DNA of 6,378 nt from Candidatus Cloacimonadota bacterium (GCA_011372345.1 DRTC01000110.1:1-6378), one strand, 5' to 3'. Shown: positions 1 through 6,356, counted from the first letter of the stretch. Numbers and translations: made by a program. The notes: generated by a model from the sequence alone, not told the origin.

Positions 1-30
1 ATGGCGTTCTCTAAATAACTACACAAATTA
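1..30 (+). repeat. Left terminal inverted repeat of the IS630-like element
   Basis: This matches the reverse complement of 1220-1249 at 21 of 30 positions, with blocks TTCT, AAATA, CT and ACAAAT conserved in register. Its inner end overlaps the transposase stop codon (28-30). The outermost bases may lie before the window. Confidence 0.65.
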
Positions 31-1176
31 AATTAATATCTCATCAATTTTATATTTCCATCTAAATCTTACTGGAACTTTATTTATTCCGTTCAAGTAG
101 TCACATATTCTTTCTTTCAGTTCCAGCTTACTTCTCACTCTAATGCCTCTTAAGAAACTTCTTGTCATCTTACTAAAAAAAGATTCTATAATATTCAACC
201 ATGAACCATGTTTGGGCGTAAAAACAAATTCAAACCTATTGGGTTTAGTATTTAAGAACTTTTTTGTTTCTTTCGATATATGCGATGAAACATTATCCAA
301 AATAATTCTGATTTTTATGTTTTCATTATACTTCCTATCAAGAAGTTTAAGAAGATCAATAAAATCAGAACTTTTATGAGTTTCGCTAACCTTGTAAATG
401 ATTTCACCATTATGAAGATCAATTCCTGCCAATAAACTCAAAGTTCCATATCGCACATATTCATAATCTCTATAAATACAACCATTTTTCCCATTTGGCA
501 AAGGCAATAGATCTTTTCCTTTGTTGCCTATTGCTTGTATTCCCGGTTTTTCATCAATACTGACAGTAATCTTATCCGGTTGTGAAATATCTCCATTATC
601 TATCTTTTGGTTTGTGAGTTCTACTTCCTTATAAACATAAAGAACTTGCTCCATCTTTGTTGCAAATTCGGGGTCTCTTTTCTCAACGTAATATTTTATT
701 TTATGAGGTTTTATCTCTGCAGAATTGAGAATATTCCACAATTTTGAAACTGATAAATTGGATAAATTAATATGACCAAATTCATTACAGTTTGCTTTTA
801 TATGTTTTAGAAGAAGGCTATAAGTCCAGATTTCATGTGGATAACCCAATTCCTTTGGTTTTTGACAAGCGAGATTTATTATCCATGCTTTTTCATTGGC
901 TGTTATCAATGCTTTTTTCCCACTCCGCGGTTGATCAGTCAAAGCTGATTCTACTCCCATAGTAACACATTTGCTCAAACATAAAATAACAGACTTACGA
1001 TTAATTTTCAAGTCTCTTGCTATTTGTGAATCATTAATTTTTGAGATATTTCTCAAAATAATTTTTGCCCTCAATACCTTTCTAAAAGGTTCAGTTCGCG
1101 ATTTACTTATCTTTTCAAGCATTTCTTTTTCTTCTTTAGTTAGAACTAATTCAGCTCGCTTACTTGGTCTTCCCAT
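28..1176 (-). CDS. IS630-family DDE transposase
   Basis: This 382-residue protein should catalyse cut-and-paste transposition of the surrounding element. The N-terminus carries helix-turn-helix DNA-binding segments: residues about 48-70 (NDSQIARDLKINRKSV) look like the recognition part. The linker ALTDQPRSGKKALIT (78-92) resembles the usual IS630 motif between the two DNA-binding domains. The C-terminal half is a DDE_3-type RNase H-like catalytic domain, with D208 in SIDEK, D294 in IILDN and E331 in HGSWLNIIE as the likely acidic triad; 36 residues separate the last two. The full triad and uninterrupted frame suggest it is functional. The start at 1176 is supported by AGGGAG five bases upstream. 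That binding site can pair into a hairpin, which may limit expression from read-through transcripts. The gene has no functional link to its neighbours. Confidence 0.95.
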   Translation of the reverse strand: MGRPSKRAELVLTKEEKEMLEKISKSRTEPFRKVLRAKIILRNISKINDSQIARDLKINRKSVILCLSKCVTMGVESALTDQPRSGKKALITANEKAWIINLACQKPKELGYPHEIWTYSLLLKHIKANCNEFGHINLSNLSVSKLWNILNSAEIKPHKIKYYVEKRDPEFATKMEQVLYVYKEVELTNQKIDNGDISQPDKITVSIDEKPGIQAIGNKGKDLLPLPNGKNGCIYRDYEYVRYGTLSLLAGIDLHNGEIIYKVSETHKSSDFIDLLKLLDRKYNENIKIRIILDNVSSHISKETKKFLNTKPNRFEFVFTPKHGSWLNIIESFFSKMTRSFLRGIRVRSKLELKERICDYLNGINKVPVRFRWKYKIDEILI

Positions 1177-1181
1177 CTTTG

Positions 1182-1200
1182 CTCCCTATTTTTTTGGGAG
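1182..1200 (-). promoter_or_regulatory. Transposase ribosome binding site inside a hairpin
   Basis: On the minus strand, AGGGAG (1182-1187) lies five bases before the transposase ATG. Its GGGAG (1182-1186) is perfectly complementary to CTCCC (1196-1200), with a 9-base AT-only loop. This 5-bp GC-rich stem would mask the ribosome binding site in any transcript entering from upstream. Masking of this kind is known for some other insertion sequences. Its operation here is inference. Confidence 0.45.
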
Positions 1201-1219
1201 ACAAAATGAGTTTTCTGTA

Positions 1220-1249
1220 TTATTTGTCCAGCTATTTTAAGAATGATAT
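1220..1249 (-). repeat. Right terminal inverted repeat of the IS630-like element
   Basis: Read on the minus strand, it aligns without gaps to positions 1-30 at 21 of 30 bases. It lies 44 bp upstream of the transposase start, the expected place for the upstream end of a single-gene element. CTAG follows at 1251-1254. Confidence 0.65.
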
Positions 1250-1348
1250 ACTAGGTTGTTCATTTCATAAATACAATTATACGCTGTAAAACTTGAGTTA
1301 GGTCTACTTCAGCAGGCATTGACTAAAGTTTTGATTTTTATTATTTCT

Positions 1349-1367
1349 CACAGAATACAATTCTGTG
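1349..1367 (-). other. Hairpin abutting the stop codon of the 785-residue gene
   Basis: CACAGAAT and ATTCTGTG form a perfect 8-bp stem around a 3-base loop. The stem begins at the base directly after the TAA stop at 1368-1370. On the minus strand it is followed by an A-rich, not T-rich, stretch, so it is not a canonical intrinsic terminator. It could protect the 3' end of the transcript or act with a termination factor. Confidence 0.5.
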
Positions 1368-3725
1368 TTACTTTAAAATTACAATCTTCCTCACTGCTTT
1401 CATCTCCTCATCAACCATCAATTTACAAATATACTGACCGCTGGAAACCTGTTTTCCGTTCTCATCTCTGCCATCCCAGCGACAGGTATATTCTCCCCGC
1501 GAAGCATAAGCATCCATCAAAGATTTTACTTTCTGCCCTTTCACATTATAGATATCGAGACTGACATCGCATCCCTGCAGCAGGTTGAATTTGATAGAAG
1601 TGCAGTGATCCCGGTTATTAGGATTGAACGGATTCGGATAAACCGACATATTAATACTCCTAACTTCTAACTCCTCACTACTAATTCCATTTCCCTGAAA
1701 TTCAAAAGCTCCCATATCGACTGTTTCTCCGACAATTCTCGGATTGCCGGCAAGGTCATAAGCAGGAAGTTCTACCTCAGCAGGGAGATCGAGAGTTCCC
1801 GCATCTATGCAGGGAGAACCTGCTGAGATGGAATAAGGTACTTCCCCGAAGAAAGCAAACAGGGGATCTTCATCGAGGTTGGTTTCATCATCCCAGTCAT
1901 AATTATTTGCATCTACATTTAAAATATTGCTGTAACCACCCTCGACAAGAGAATTATGGACAGAAAGTGTATTCACATGATCATAAGAACCATCCACGAT
2001 GAGCTCTCTCAGTGTATTACCATAAAGAATGGAATTATAAATATTAAGTTCCGAAGCGTAACAAACTAACACACCGGCGCCGTTCAAGGTAGTGTTATCG
2101 CTGATCGTACAATTCACCAGGTTTGCTTTTCCTCCTTCGCCACAGGCAAAAGCACTGCCAGAAAAGGGCCAGATAGTGCAGAGGTCGGAAACATTGGTGA
2201 TCTGGCAGTTGACCAGGTTTGCCGTATATACATACCCATTGCCGCCGTTATTGCTGATCGTTATACCTCCTCCCTTTTGTATTTCTGGATCCTCATGCGG
2301 TTCGCTGTCCTTAACAATAACATTATGAAAATTTGATACTTCATAACCTCCGATGTTAATAATTGCCCTGCCGCAGATATTATCCCTGAAAACCATATTT
2401 TCGATATTAAGACCATAGCTCCTGGTATTTTCTAATATACAATAATCGATATTATAACTGTCTGCACAGATGATATTTTCAAAGGTTGGATAAGCATTTT
2501 TCTGGATATGAATATAACTACCCCAATACCCATGGATCATTTTGAAATTCTTCACTGTGTAATATTTCACTAATGGTTGATCGAGGTATTCACCTTCGAT
2601 AAAATCACGGGCATGTATTATGTGTATTCCTGCTTCTGCATCGAGAATGGTATTTTCCATGGATTCACCCACCACGGAAACATAACTTTTCATGTGCAGT
2701 GGAAAATACTGCCCGTTCAAGCCGGGAGAATATAAGCCGTCAGCTACATGGATAGTGCGGGGATGCAGGCTGTCCGCTTTGATCAAAGCAAGAGCATAAG
2801 AGATATTCTGCAGAGGTTCGGCTGCTGTAAAACCGCTGTTATGATCATCTCCATCTGCAGACACAAAAAGATCACGCTCTACCTGTTCGATTTTAGCATT
2901 CTGAATAGAATAGATTATTTCGTCGGGTTGATAACGTCCACCAGTATCATACGCATAAATATGGAAAAAATCAGGATCAGAAACTGTGAAAGTATCAACA
3001 ATAACATTAATTAAAGGGCAAAACTCGGATTTTGCAATATCAGCACCTCTACCGGTAAAATTTAAGTATATGCTGTTAAAACTTTGATCATCAAATGTTA
3101 TGTTTGATGAATCATGTAAAAGCATCCCGCCACCAAGAGAATATGCATTATTTTTTGAGATAATATTTCCTGATAGATTTGTATAAGTGTTTTTCAGATA
3201 CAAACCGCCACCGGAATATGCTCTGTTATTATTGATGAAATTTTTTTTTAAATTGAGAAGCACATTTTCAGATCTAATGCCGCCACCTTGCTTATGGGGA
3301 AAGAAACCATTATCAGCATGCCAGCCTGTCCCATTCTGAATAATAAAACCGCAAATATAAACATCTATATAATCATCATCTTCTCCTTCTAACCTGATCA
3401 CACTGCTCTGCTGATCACCATCGAGGATAGTAGAAATGATATCATTCTCATTCCCGGTGAATTCATAATTGGAAACCAGGGATAAAGACTTGTCTATAAA
3501 GAGATTTTCATAATAGATTCCGGGATATACTCTTATTGTATCGTTTATGGAACAACTGTCGATGGCAGTTTGGATGATCGTGAAGTCACCGGTGCCGTCC
3601 TGGTTCACTTCGAGGATTAAGGATTGCAACCACGAATTAACACAAATCAGCACGAATAAGAAGAATATCTTTAACAACGAACTAAACAAACAAAACGAAC
3701 AAAAAAAATTGTGTTTAAATTTCAT
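1368..3725 (-). CDS. Exported beta-helix protein with FlgD-Ig/T9SS-like C-terminal domain
   Basis: This is a 785-residue probable cell-surface or secreted protein; its ligand or substrate is unknown. Residues 7-34 are strongly hydrophobic and act as a signal peptide or anchor, without a clear AxA cleavage motif. A first parallel beta-helix starts with a pectinesterase-like segment (NQDGTGDFTIIQTAID, 41-56). It carries three glycine-rich rungs (GGG at 147, 172 and 198). A second starts at about 286 with a DUF1565-like opening (VSADGDDHNSG), continues through rungs such as NLVNCQIT and NLVNCTIS, and closes with SPCIDAG to DMGAFEF (637-676). Residues 693-785 are the Ig-like tail: YPNPFNP, IYNVKGQKVK, WDGRDENGKQVSSG. 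No catalytic residues are recognisable. AAGGAAG four bases upstream supports the start, and no other Met occurs before residue 201. The sequence encoding residues 8-32 is repeat-like. The downstream hairpin and the upstream repeats suggest its own transcript. Confidence 0.92.
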   Translation of the reverse strand: MKFKHNFFCSFCLFSSLLKIFFLFVLICVNSWLQSLILEVNQDGTGDFTIIQTAIDSCSINDTIRVYPGIYYENLFIDKSLSLVSNYEFTGNENDIISTILDGDQQSSVIRLEGEDDDYIDVYICGFIIQNGTGWHADNGFFPHKQGGGIRSENVLLNLKKNFINNNRAYSGGGLYLKNTYTNLSGNIISKNNAYSLGGGMLLHDSSNITFDDQSFNSIYLNFTGRGADIAKSEFCPLINVIVDTFTVSDPDFFHIYAYDTGGRYQPDEIIYSIQNAKIEQVERDLFVSADGDDHNSGFTAAEPLQNISYALALIKADSLHPRTIHVADGLYSPGLNGQYFPLHMKSYVSVVGESMENTILDAEAGIHIIHARDFIEGEYLDQPLVKYYTVKNFKMIHGYWGSYIHIQKNAYPTFENIICADSYNIDYCILENTRSYGLNIENMVFRDNICGRAIINIGGYEVSNFHNVIVKDSEPHEDPEIQKGGGITISNNGGNGYVYTANLVNCQITNVSDLCTIWPFSGSAFACGEGGKANLVNCTISDNTTLNGAGVLVCYASELNIYNSILYGNTLRELIVDGSYDHVNTLSVHNSLVEGGYSNILNVDANNYDWDDETNLDEDPLFAFFGEVPYSISAGSPCIDAGTLDLPAEVELPAYDLAGNPRIVGETVDMGAFEFQGNGISSEELEVRSINMSVYPNPFNPNNRDHCTSIKFNLLQGCDVSLDIYNVKGQKVKSLMDAYASRGEYTCRWDGRDENGKQVSSGQYICKLMVDEEMKAVRKIVILK
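3631..3704 (-). repeat. Degenerate tandem 9- and 10-base repeats within the signal-peptide coding region
   Basis: On the plus strand, three consecutive 10-mers read CACGAATTAA, CACAAATCAG and CACGAATAAG (3631-3660). After a short spacer, three 9-mers read CGAACTAAA, CAAACAAAA and CGAACAAAA (3678-3704). On the coding strand these give a T/G-rich stretch encoding residues 8-32 (Phe, Leu, Val, Ser, Cys). The same phrase type occurs, as I recall, as intergenic sequence in other FCB-group genomes. This suggests that a dispersed repeat was captured as the gene start. Confidence 0.55.
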
Positions 3726-3729
3726 AATA

Positions 3730-3736
3730 CTTCCTT
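3730..3736 (-). promoter_or_regulatory. Ribosome binding site of the 785-residue protein gene
   Basis: On the minus strand AAGGAAG lies four bases before the ATG at 3725 and decides that start. The phrase ATAAAGGAA recurs in direct orientation 14 bases further upstream (3745-3753), giving two Shine-Dalgarno-like copies; only the near one is well spaced. Confidence 0.7.
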
Positions 3737-3752
3737 TATTAAATTTCCTTTA

Positions 3753-3769
3753 TGAATTCTGATAATTCA
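3753..3769. promoter_or_regulatory. Small inverted repeat upstream of the 785-residue gene, possible operator
   Basis: TGAATT and AATTCA are 6-base arms separated by 5 bases, ending 27 bp before the start codon. The size would suit a dimeric regulator, but AT-rich arms this short arise by chance and no promoter elements could be fixed around it. Confidence 0.2.
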
Positions 3770-3773
3770 ATCT

Positions 3774-3908
3774 TGTCATTCCGAATTCTCTCCTTGTTTC
3801 TCTCATGAGGAATCTACAGTTATAAATTTATTAACCTTTGGAGATTGCTTCGTTAGTTTCATTGAAAGAAATCGTCTCTTTCAAGAAAGAGAAAACCTCG
3901 CAATGACA
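3774..3908. repeat. TGTCATT-ended dispersed repeat (MITE/REP-like), apparently composite
   Basis: The ends are inverted: TGTCATTCCGAA (3774-3785) and the reverse complement of 3897-3908 (TGTCATTGCGAG) agree at 10 of 12 bases. The left part contains CATTCCGAA and GAGGAATCTACA; the right part contains GGAGATTGCTTCG and CTCGCAATGACA. I recognise both phrases as parts of short palindromic repeats scattered in many bacterial genomes, so this copy looks like two half-elements joined. It has no coding capacity and occupies most of the spacer between the two large genes. Confidence 0.6.
3862..3892. repeat. Two overlapping, mutually exclusive hairpins
   Basis: TTGAAAGA (3862-3869) pairs perfectly with TCTTTCAA (3877-3884) around a 7-base loop. 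The overlapping palindrome at 3875-3892 (TCTCTTTC then GAAAGAGA) forms a second stem of about 7 bp with a 4-base loop. Both use the same middle segment and cannot coexist. They lie inside the dispersed repeat, so this may be repeat architecture, not an attenuator. Confidence 0.5.
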
Positions 3909-3916
3909 TCAATAAT

Positions 3917-3963
3917 CCTTGCGAAGGTTAAGAAAAGCAAGATGCTCGATAACCTTCGCAAGG
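3917..3963. repeat. 14-bp perfect inverted repeat downstream of the 717-residue gene
   Basis: CCTTGCGAAGGTTA (3917-3930) and TAACCTTCGCAAGG (3950-3963) are perfectly complementary around a 19-base loop. The loop holds a smaller stem (AGCA, AGA, TGCT; 3936-3946). The stem begins 8 bases after the stop codon of the 717-residue gene. No T-run follows on the minus strand, so this is not a standard intrinsic terminator, though such a stable stem could still define or protect the 3' end. Its arm sequence resembles the arms at 6248-6298. Confidence 0.75.
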
Positions 3964-3971
3964 TGTTGTTT

Positions 3972-6125
3972 CTATCTCATCAGGAGTAGTTTCCTGCTGA
4001 CTGATTTGTTCGGAATATCCAGCCGATACATATAAATACCGCTGGACACAGGTTTGCTGTTATCATTGGTTCCGTCCCAGGTTATCTGCTGGTCTCCTTT
4101 GCTCATATCTCCACTGGATAATGTTTTGACCTTCTGACCTTTCAGGTTGTAGATAGAAAGTTCAGCTTTTGAATCTTCCGGTAAGGAAAGAGAAATGGTT
4201 GTCAATCCGGTAAACGGGTTAGGATAGTTTGCCAGTTTTATCGGATATGAATCATCGGTAAGATCATCTCCATTTGATTCCAGTTTGATCAAAGAAAATT
4301 TGCTTTCAAAGGGATGCATAATAGTTCTTTCATATTCCCCGGTTTTGAAGTTATATTTCAGGACCGTTTTAATGGTCTGTAATTCGCTTCTACCCGAATA
4401 CAATACGAAACTCAACTCATCGCTCCTGTTCACTGCATCGGTATATGCCATGATATGAATAGGAAATCCATCTACCTTGCTGGCTCCAACGCAGACTTCA
4501 TCCTGGAATACACCGATTTCCAGCAGGTTTTCTCCACCTTCCACGGATTCGATATCGATCATCTCATACCTGGATTTATCATCAAAGGTGAAATATTCTG
4601 CCTTTTCCGGGATAAACCGCTTCGATCTTCCACCTTTTTCCCAGGCTAAAGTGATGTCTTCTTCCACTTCGATTATATATCCCTTACCATAGACAAAGGT
4701 CGGGTCTTCCGTGCCCCAGCCCATCCATTTGCCGTCTTCCTGGTAAGCATACCAGTTCTCTGCTTCGATGGAAGTTATATAATCGAGCGTGTCTTTGTCG
4801 ATGGCATCTTCGAGTGCTTGCGTTAGAGGAAGCCAGTAGCCGATCCAGTTCTCGATACCTTCATATAAAGTAATGGTCCAATCCTCTGCTAACCTCGATC
4901 CCTCCTCGGGCAGAATAAAGTCTCCGTTATCTTCTATATCGAGTATATAACCTTTGGAAGAAGCTACTTCATAATCTTCATTTGACCATGTTCCATCATA
5001 AGTTAATTGAGATAAATACTCTTGTAAGGTCAAATCATCCGGCATGGGGATCATTTCCTCCAAGAGTTCCGGTGCATTGACCGGATCGTTATCATCCCGG
5101 TCCAGACGCGGGAAAGATACCCAGTTCGAATGATCGCCTTCCAAAGGTTTGATATCGAATAAAGTTTTGTAATATCCCATATCGAGCCTGGTGCCGTCTG
5201 AATCCTGTTCGTATGGATCTCCTCCGTCAATACAGGGGCTTCCTTCCATTAAACGGTATTCATACCCGGTATCCATGCAGAAATAGGGATCTTCATCTGT
5301 ATTGCCGGTTCCGCTGTATCCATCCTCGATGCAGGAGTAGGTAACAGTGAGCGAAATTGGCGATCCTGTAAAGGAATCGGATGTATTACCATAGATGTTG
5401 GAATTTATGATAGTTGCGGTAGAATTACTCTGGAATTCAATACCATCATCATTGCCGGTAATTGTTGAATGATACATATTAAGGGTTATCGCTTGTGTTC
5501 CACCGAATGATATTCCTTCGTAAGTGTTATCATAGATCAGAATTCCTGATATAGTTACTGAATGAGTTGAATAATAAGAATTATCGATCTGTAAACCAAC
5601 ATCATTGTCATAGACCTTATTCCAGTCCAAGTTAGCAGAATTTGAAACATATCCGGTTTTATCTATATGAATTCCGGTTTCAGTATCATGGATTTCGTTG
5701 TTTTCTAAATCAAAGGCTACCGAATTCTTTACATATACTCCTGTATCTACATTTTCAATTTCATTATCTTCTACATCTACGGAATTAGTATCATTAACAT
5801 AGACTCCATAATCTCCGGAACCTGTGATATTAAAACCATCAATAGTGGCATAATCTGCTTCATCCATATCTACAACTATCGATGAAACTCCACCATCTAT
5901 GGTCACATTTCCATTTGCATAGATATTTAGTTGTTTTGTCAGGAAATCTATAGCATCATAATCATCGAATGGATATGGAAATACACTGATATTATCTCCA
6001 TTACTTGCATAGTCTATAGCATCTTGTATTGTTTCGAAATCATGATTAGGTCCGACTGTGTATGTTGCGGTATATGCCAATGTAATGCTTAAGATAAGCA
6101 TTGTCATAAAAACTATCTTTTTCAT
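3972..6125 (-). CDS. Exported beta-helix protein with duplicated Trp-rich domain and FlgD-Ig/T9SS-like tail
   Basis: This is a 717-residue probable surface or secreted protein of unknown ligand. A standard signal peptide (MKKIVFMTMLILSITLAYTA, cleavage near residue 17-20) precedes a NosD-like right-handed beta-helix (about 23-265). Three rungs repeat exactly every 22 residues (GVYV at 107, GVYV at 129, GIHI at 151). The helix is capped by GSPCIDGGD to LDMGYY (295-319). Residues about 334-500 contain two related copies of a domain opening with NWVSFPRL or NWIGYWLPL and closing with SKGYILDIE or GKGYIIEVE. A further probable beta-sandwich (about 507-614, LEIGVFQDEVCVGAS) precedes the tail: YPNPFTG, IYNLKGQKVK, WDGTNDNSKPVSSG (634-717). 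AAGGAAA five bases upstream supports the start. It is acidic in the middle with a basic end (SRKLLLMR). No enzyme motif is visible; adhesion or glycan binding is inference. Confidence 0.93.
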   Translation of the reverse strand: MKKIVFMTMLILSITLAYTATYTVGPNHDFETIQDAIDYASNGDNISVFPYPFDDYDAIDFLTKQLNIYANGNVTIDGGVSSIVVDMDEADYATIDGFNITGSGDYGVYVNDTNSVDVEDNEIENVDTGVYVKNSVAFDLENNEIHDTETGIHIDKTGYVSNSANLDWNKVYDNDVGLQIDNSYYSTHSVTISGILIYDNTYEGISFGGTQAITLNMYHSTITGNDDGIEFQSNSTATIINSNIYGNTSDSFTGSPISLTVTYSCIEDGYSGTGNTDEDPYFCMDTGYEYRLMEGSPCIDGGDPYEQDSDGTRLDMGYYKTLFDIKPLEGDHSNWVSFPRLDRDDNDPVNAPELLEEMIPMPDDLTLQEYLSQLTYDGTWSNEDYEVASSKGYILDIEDNGDFILPEEGSRLAEDWTITLYEGIENWIGYWLPLTQALEDAIDKDTLDYITSIEAENWYAYQEDGKWMGWGTEDPTFVYGKGYIIEVEEDITLAWEKGGRSKRFIPEKAEYFTFDDKSRYEMIDIESVEGGENLLEIGVFQDEVCVGASKVDGFPIHIMAYTDAVNRSDELSFVLYSGRSELQTIKTVLKYNFKTGEYERTIMHPFESKFSLIKLESNGDDLTDDSYPIKLANYPNPFTGLTTISLSLPEDSKAELSIYNLKGQKVKTLSSGDMSKGDQQITWDGTNDNSKPVSSGIYMYRLDIPNKSVSRKLLLMR

Positions 6126-6130
6126 TTTAT

Positions 6131-6137
6131 TTTCCTT
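6131..6137 (-). promoter_or_regulatory. Ribosome binding site of the 717-residue protein gene
   Basis: AAGGAAA on the minus strand sits five bases before the ATG at 6125, closely matching the site used by the 785-residue gene. The start is confirmed by the classical signal peptide that follows. Confidence 0.7.
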
Positions 6138-6151
6138 TCTTTATCCTTGTT

Positions 6152-6179
6152 TTATTAACATCAAATCTCTTTTTATCAA
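6152..6179 (-). promoter_or_regulatory. Possible promoter of the 717-residue gene
   Basis: On the minus strand TTGATA (6174-6179) is followed after 16 bases by TAATAA (6152-6157), which would give a leader of about 20 bases. The -35 match is good and the -10 match poor. Sequences like this are common by chance in an AT-rich spacer, and primary sigma factors of the FCB group may use other motifs. Confidence 0.22.
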
Positions 6180-6247
6180 AACAGGAAAAATTTATTAGAA
6201 ATTGGTTGCTAACCTGATAACAACACTTTTTCCTATTTTCATCTCAT

Positions 6248-6298
6248 CTTTCCGAAACTTCTTGCAAAAGAGAAGCTAAGAAGATAAGTTTCGGAAAG
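6248..6298. repeat. 13-bp perfect inverted repeat upstream of the 717-residue gene
   Basis: CTTTCCGAAACTT (6248-6260) and AAGTTTCGGAAAG (6286-6298) are perfectly complementary around a 25-base purine-rich loop. Three more pairs (CAT 6245-6247 with ATG 6300-6302) extend the stem if one base bulges. The arm aligns with that of the hairpin at 3917-3963 at 9 of 13 bases. It may be the 3' end of a gene lying beyond the window or a dispersed repeat. No T-run follows on the minus strand. Confidence 0.7.
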
Positions 6299-6312
6299 TA
6301 TGAAATACATTC

Positions 6313-6356
6313 TCCATCCAGCCAAACAGAACCAAAAAAACAACAAACAGGATGGA
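6313..6356. repeat. Weak inverted repeat with A/C-rich loop
   Basis: TCCATCC (6313-6319) and GGATGGA (6350-6356) are complementary around a 30-base loop that is almost entirely A and C on the plus strand. The adjacent long inverted repeat suggests both belong to one larger repeat continuing past the window edge. No gene is supported here. Confidence 0.35.

Larger units (their letters stand above)
1..1251 (-). mobile_element. IS630/Tc1-family insertion sequence, apparently intact
   Basis: One intact transposase gene fills the element and imperfect inverted repeats lie at both edges (1-30 and 1220-1249, 21 of 30 positions matching). Elements of this family insert at TA dinucleotides and often prefer CTAG. 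A CTAG occurs at 1251-1254, just outside the right repeat, which would place the right boundary at about 1251. The left boundary is at or a few bases before the window start, so the target-site duplication cannot be checked. The element lies about 115 bp past the stop codon of the next gene and interrupts nothing visible here. By eye it is more AT-rich than the two large genes, consistent with separate ancestry. Confidence 0.7.

Noticed and set aside
143..1240. Plus-strand open frames opposite the transposase.
   Set aside because: They are antisense to a well-supported gene and have no ribosome binding site or family resemblance.
2115..2223. Repeated phrase ACCAGGTTTGC within the 785-residue gene.
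   Set aside because: It encodes two similar beta-helix rungs (NLVNCQIT and NLVNCTIS) and needs no separate explanation.
1319..3762. Several plus-strand open frames of 70-90 residues opposite the 785-residue gene.
   Set aside because: These are shadow frames of a coding sequence whose full-length product has clear domains.
3917..3963. Intrinsic (rho-independent) terminator for the 717-residue gene.
   Set aside because: The stem is strong, but the minus-strand sequence after it (ATTATTGATG) has no T-run, so it is listed as an inverted repeat.
4455..4692. Two overlapping plus-strand frames opposite the 717-residue gene.
   Set aside because: They are antisense to the conserved region of a clear gene and overlap each other in different frames, as expected by chance.
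5600..5830. Tandem DNA repeat suggested by the regular 22-residue rungs.
   Set aside because: The periodicity is a protein-level beta-helix feature; the DNA of the rungs is diverged and does not form a tandem array.
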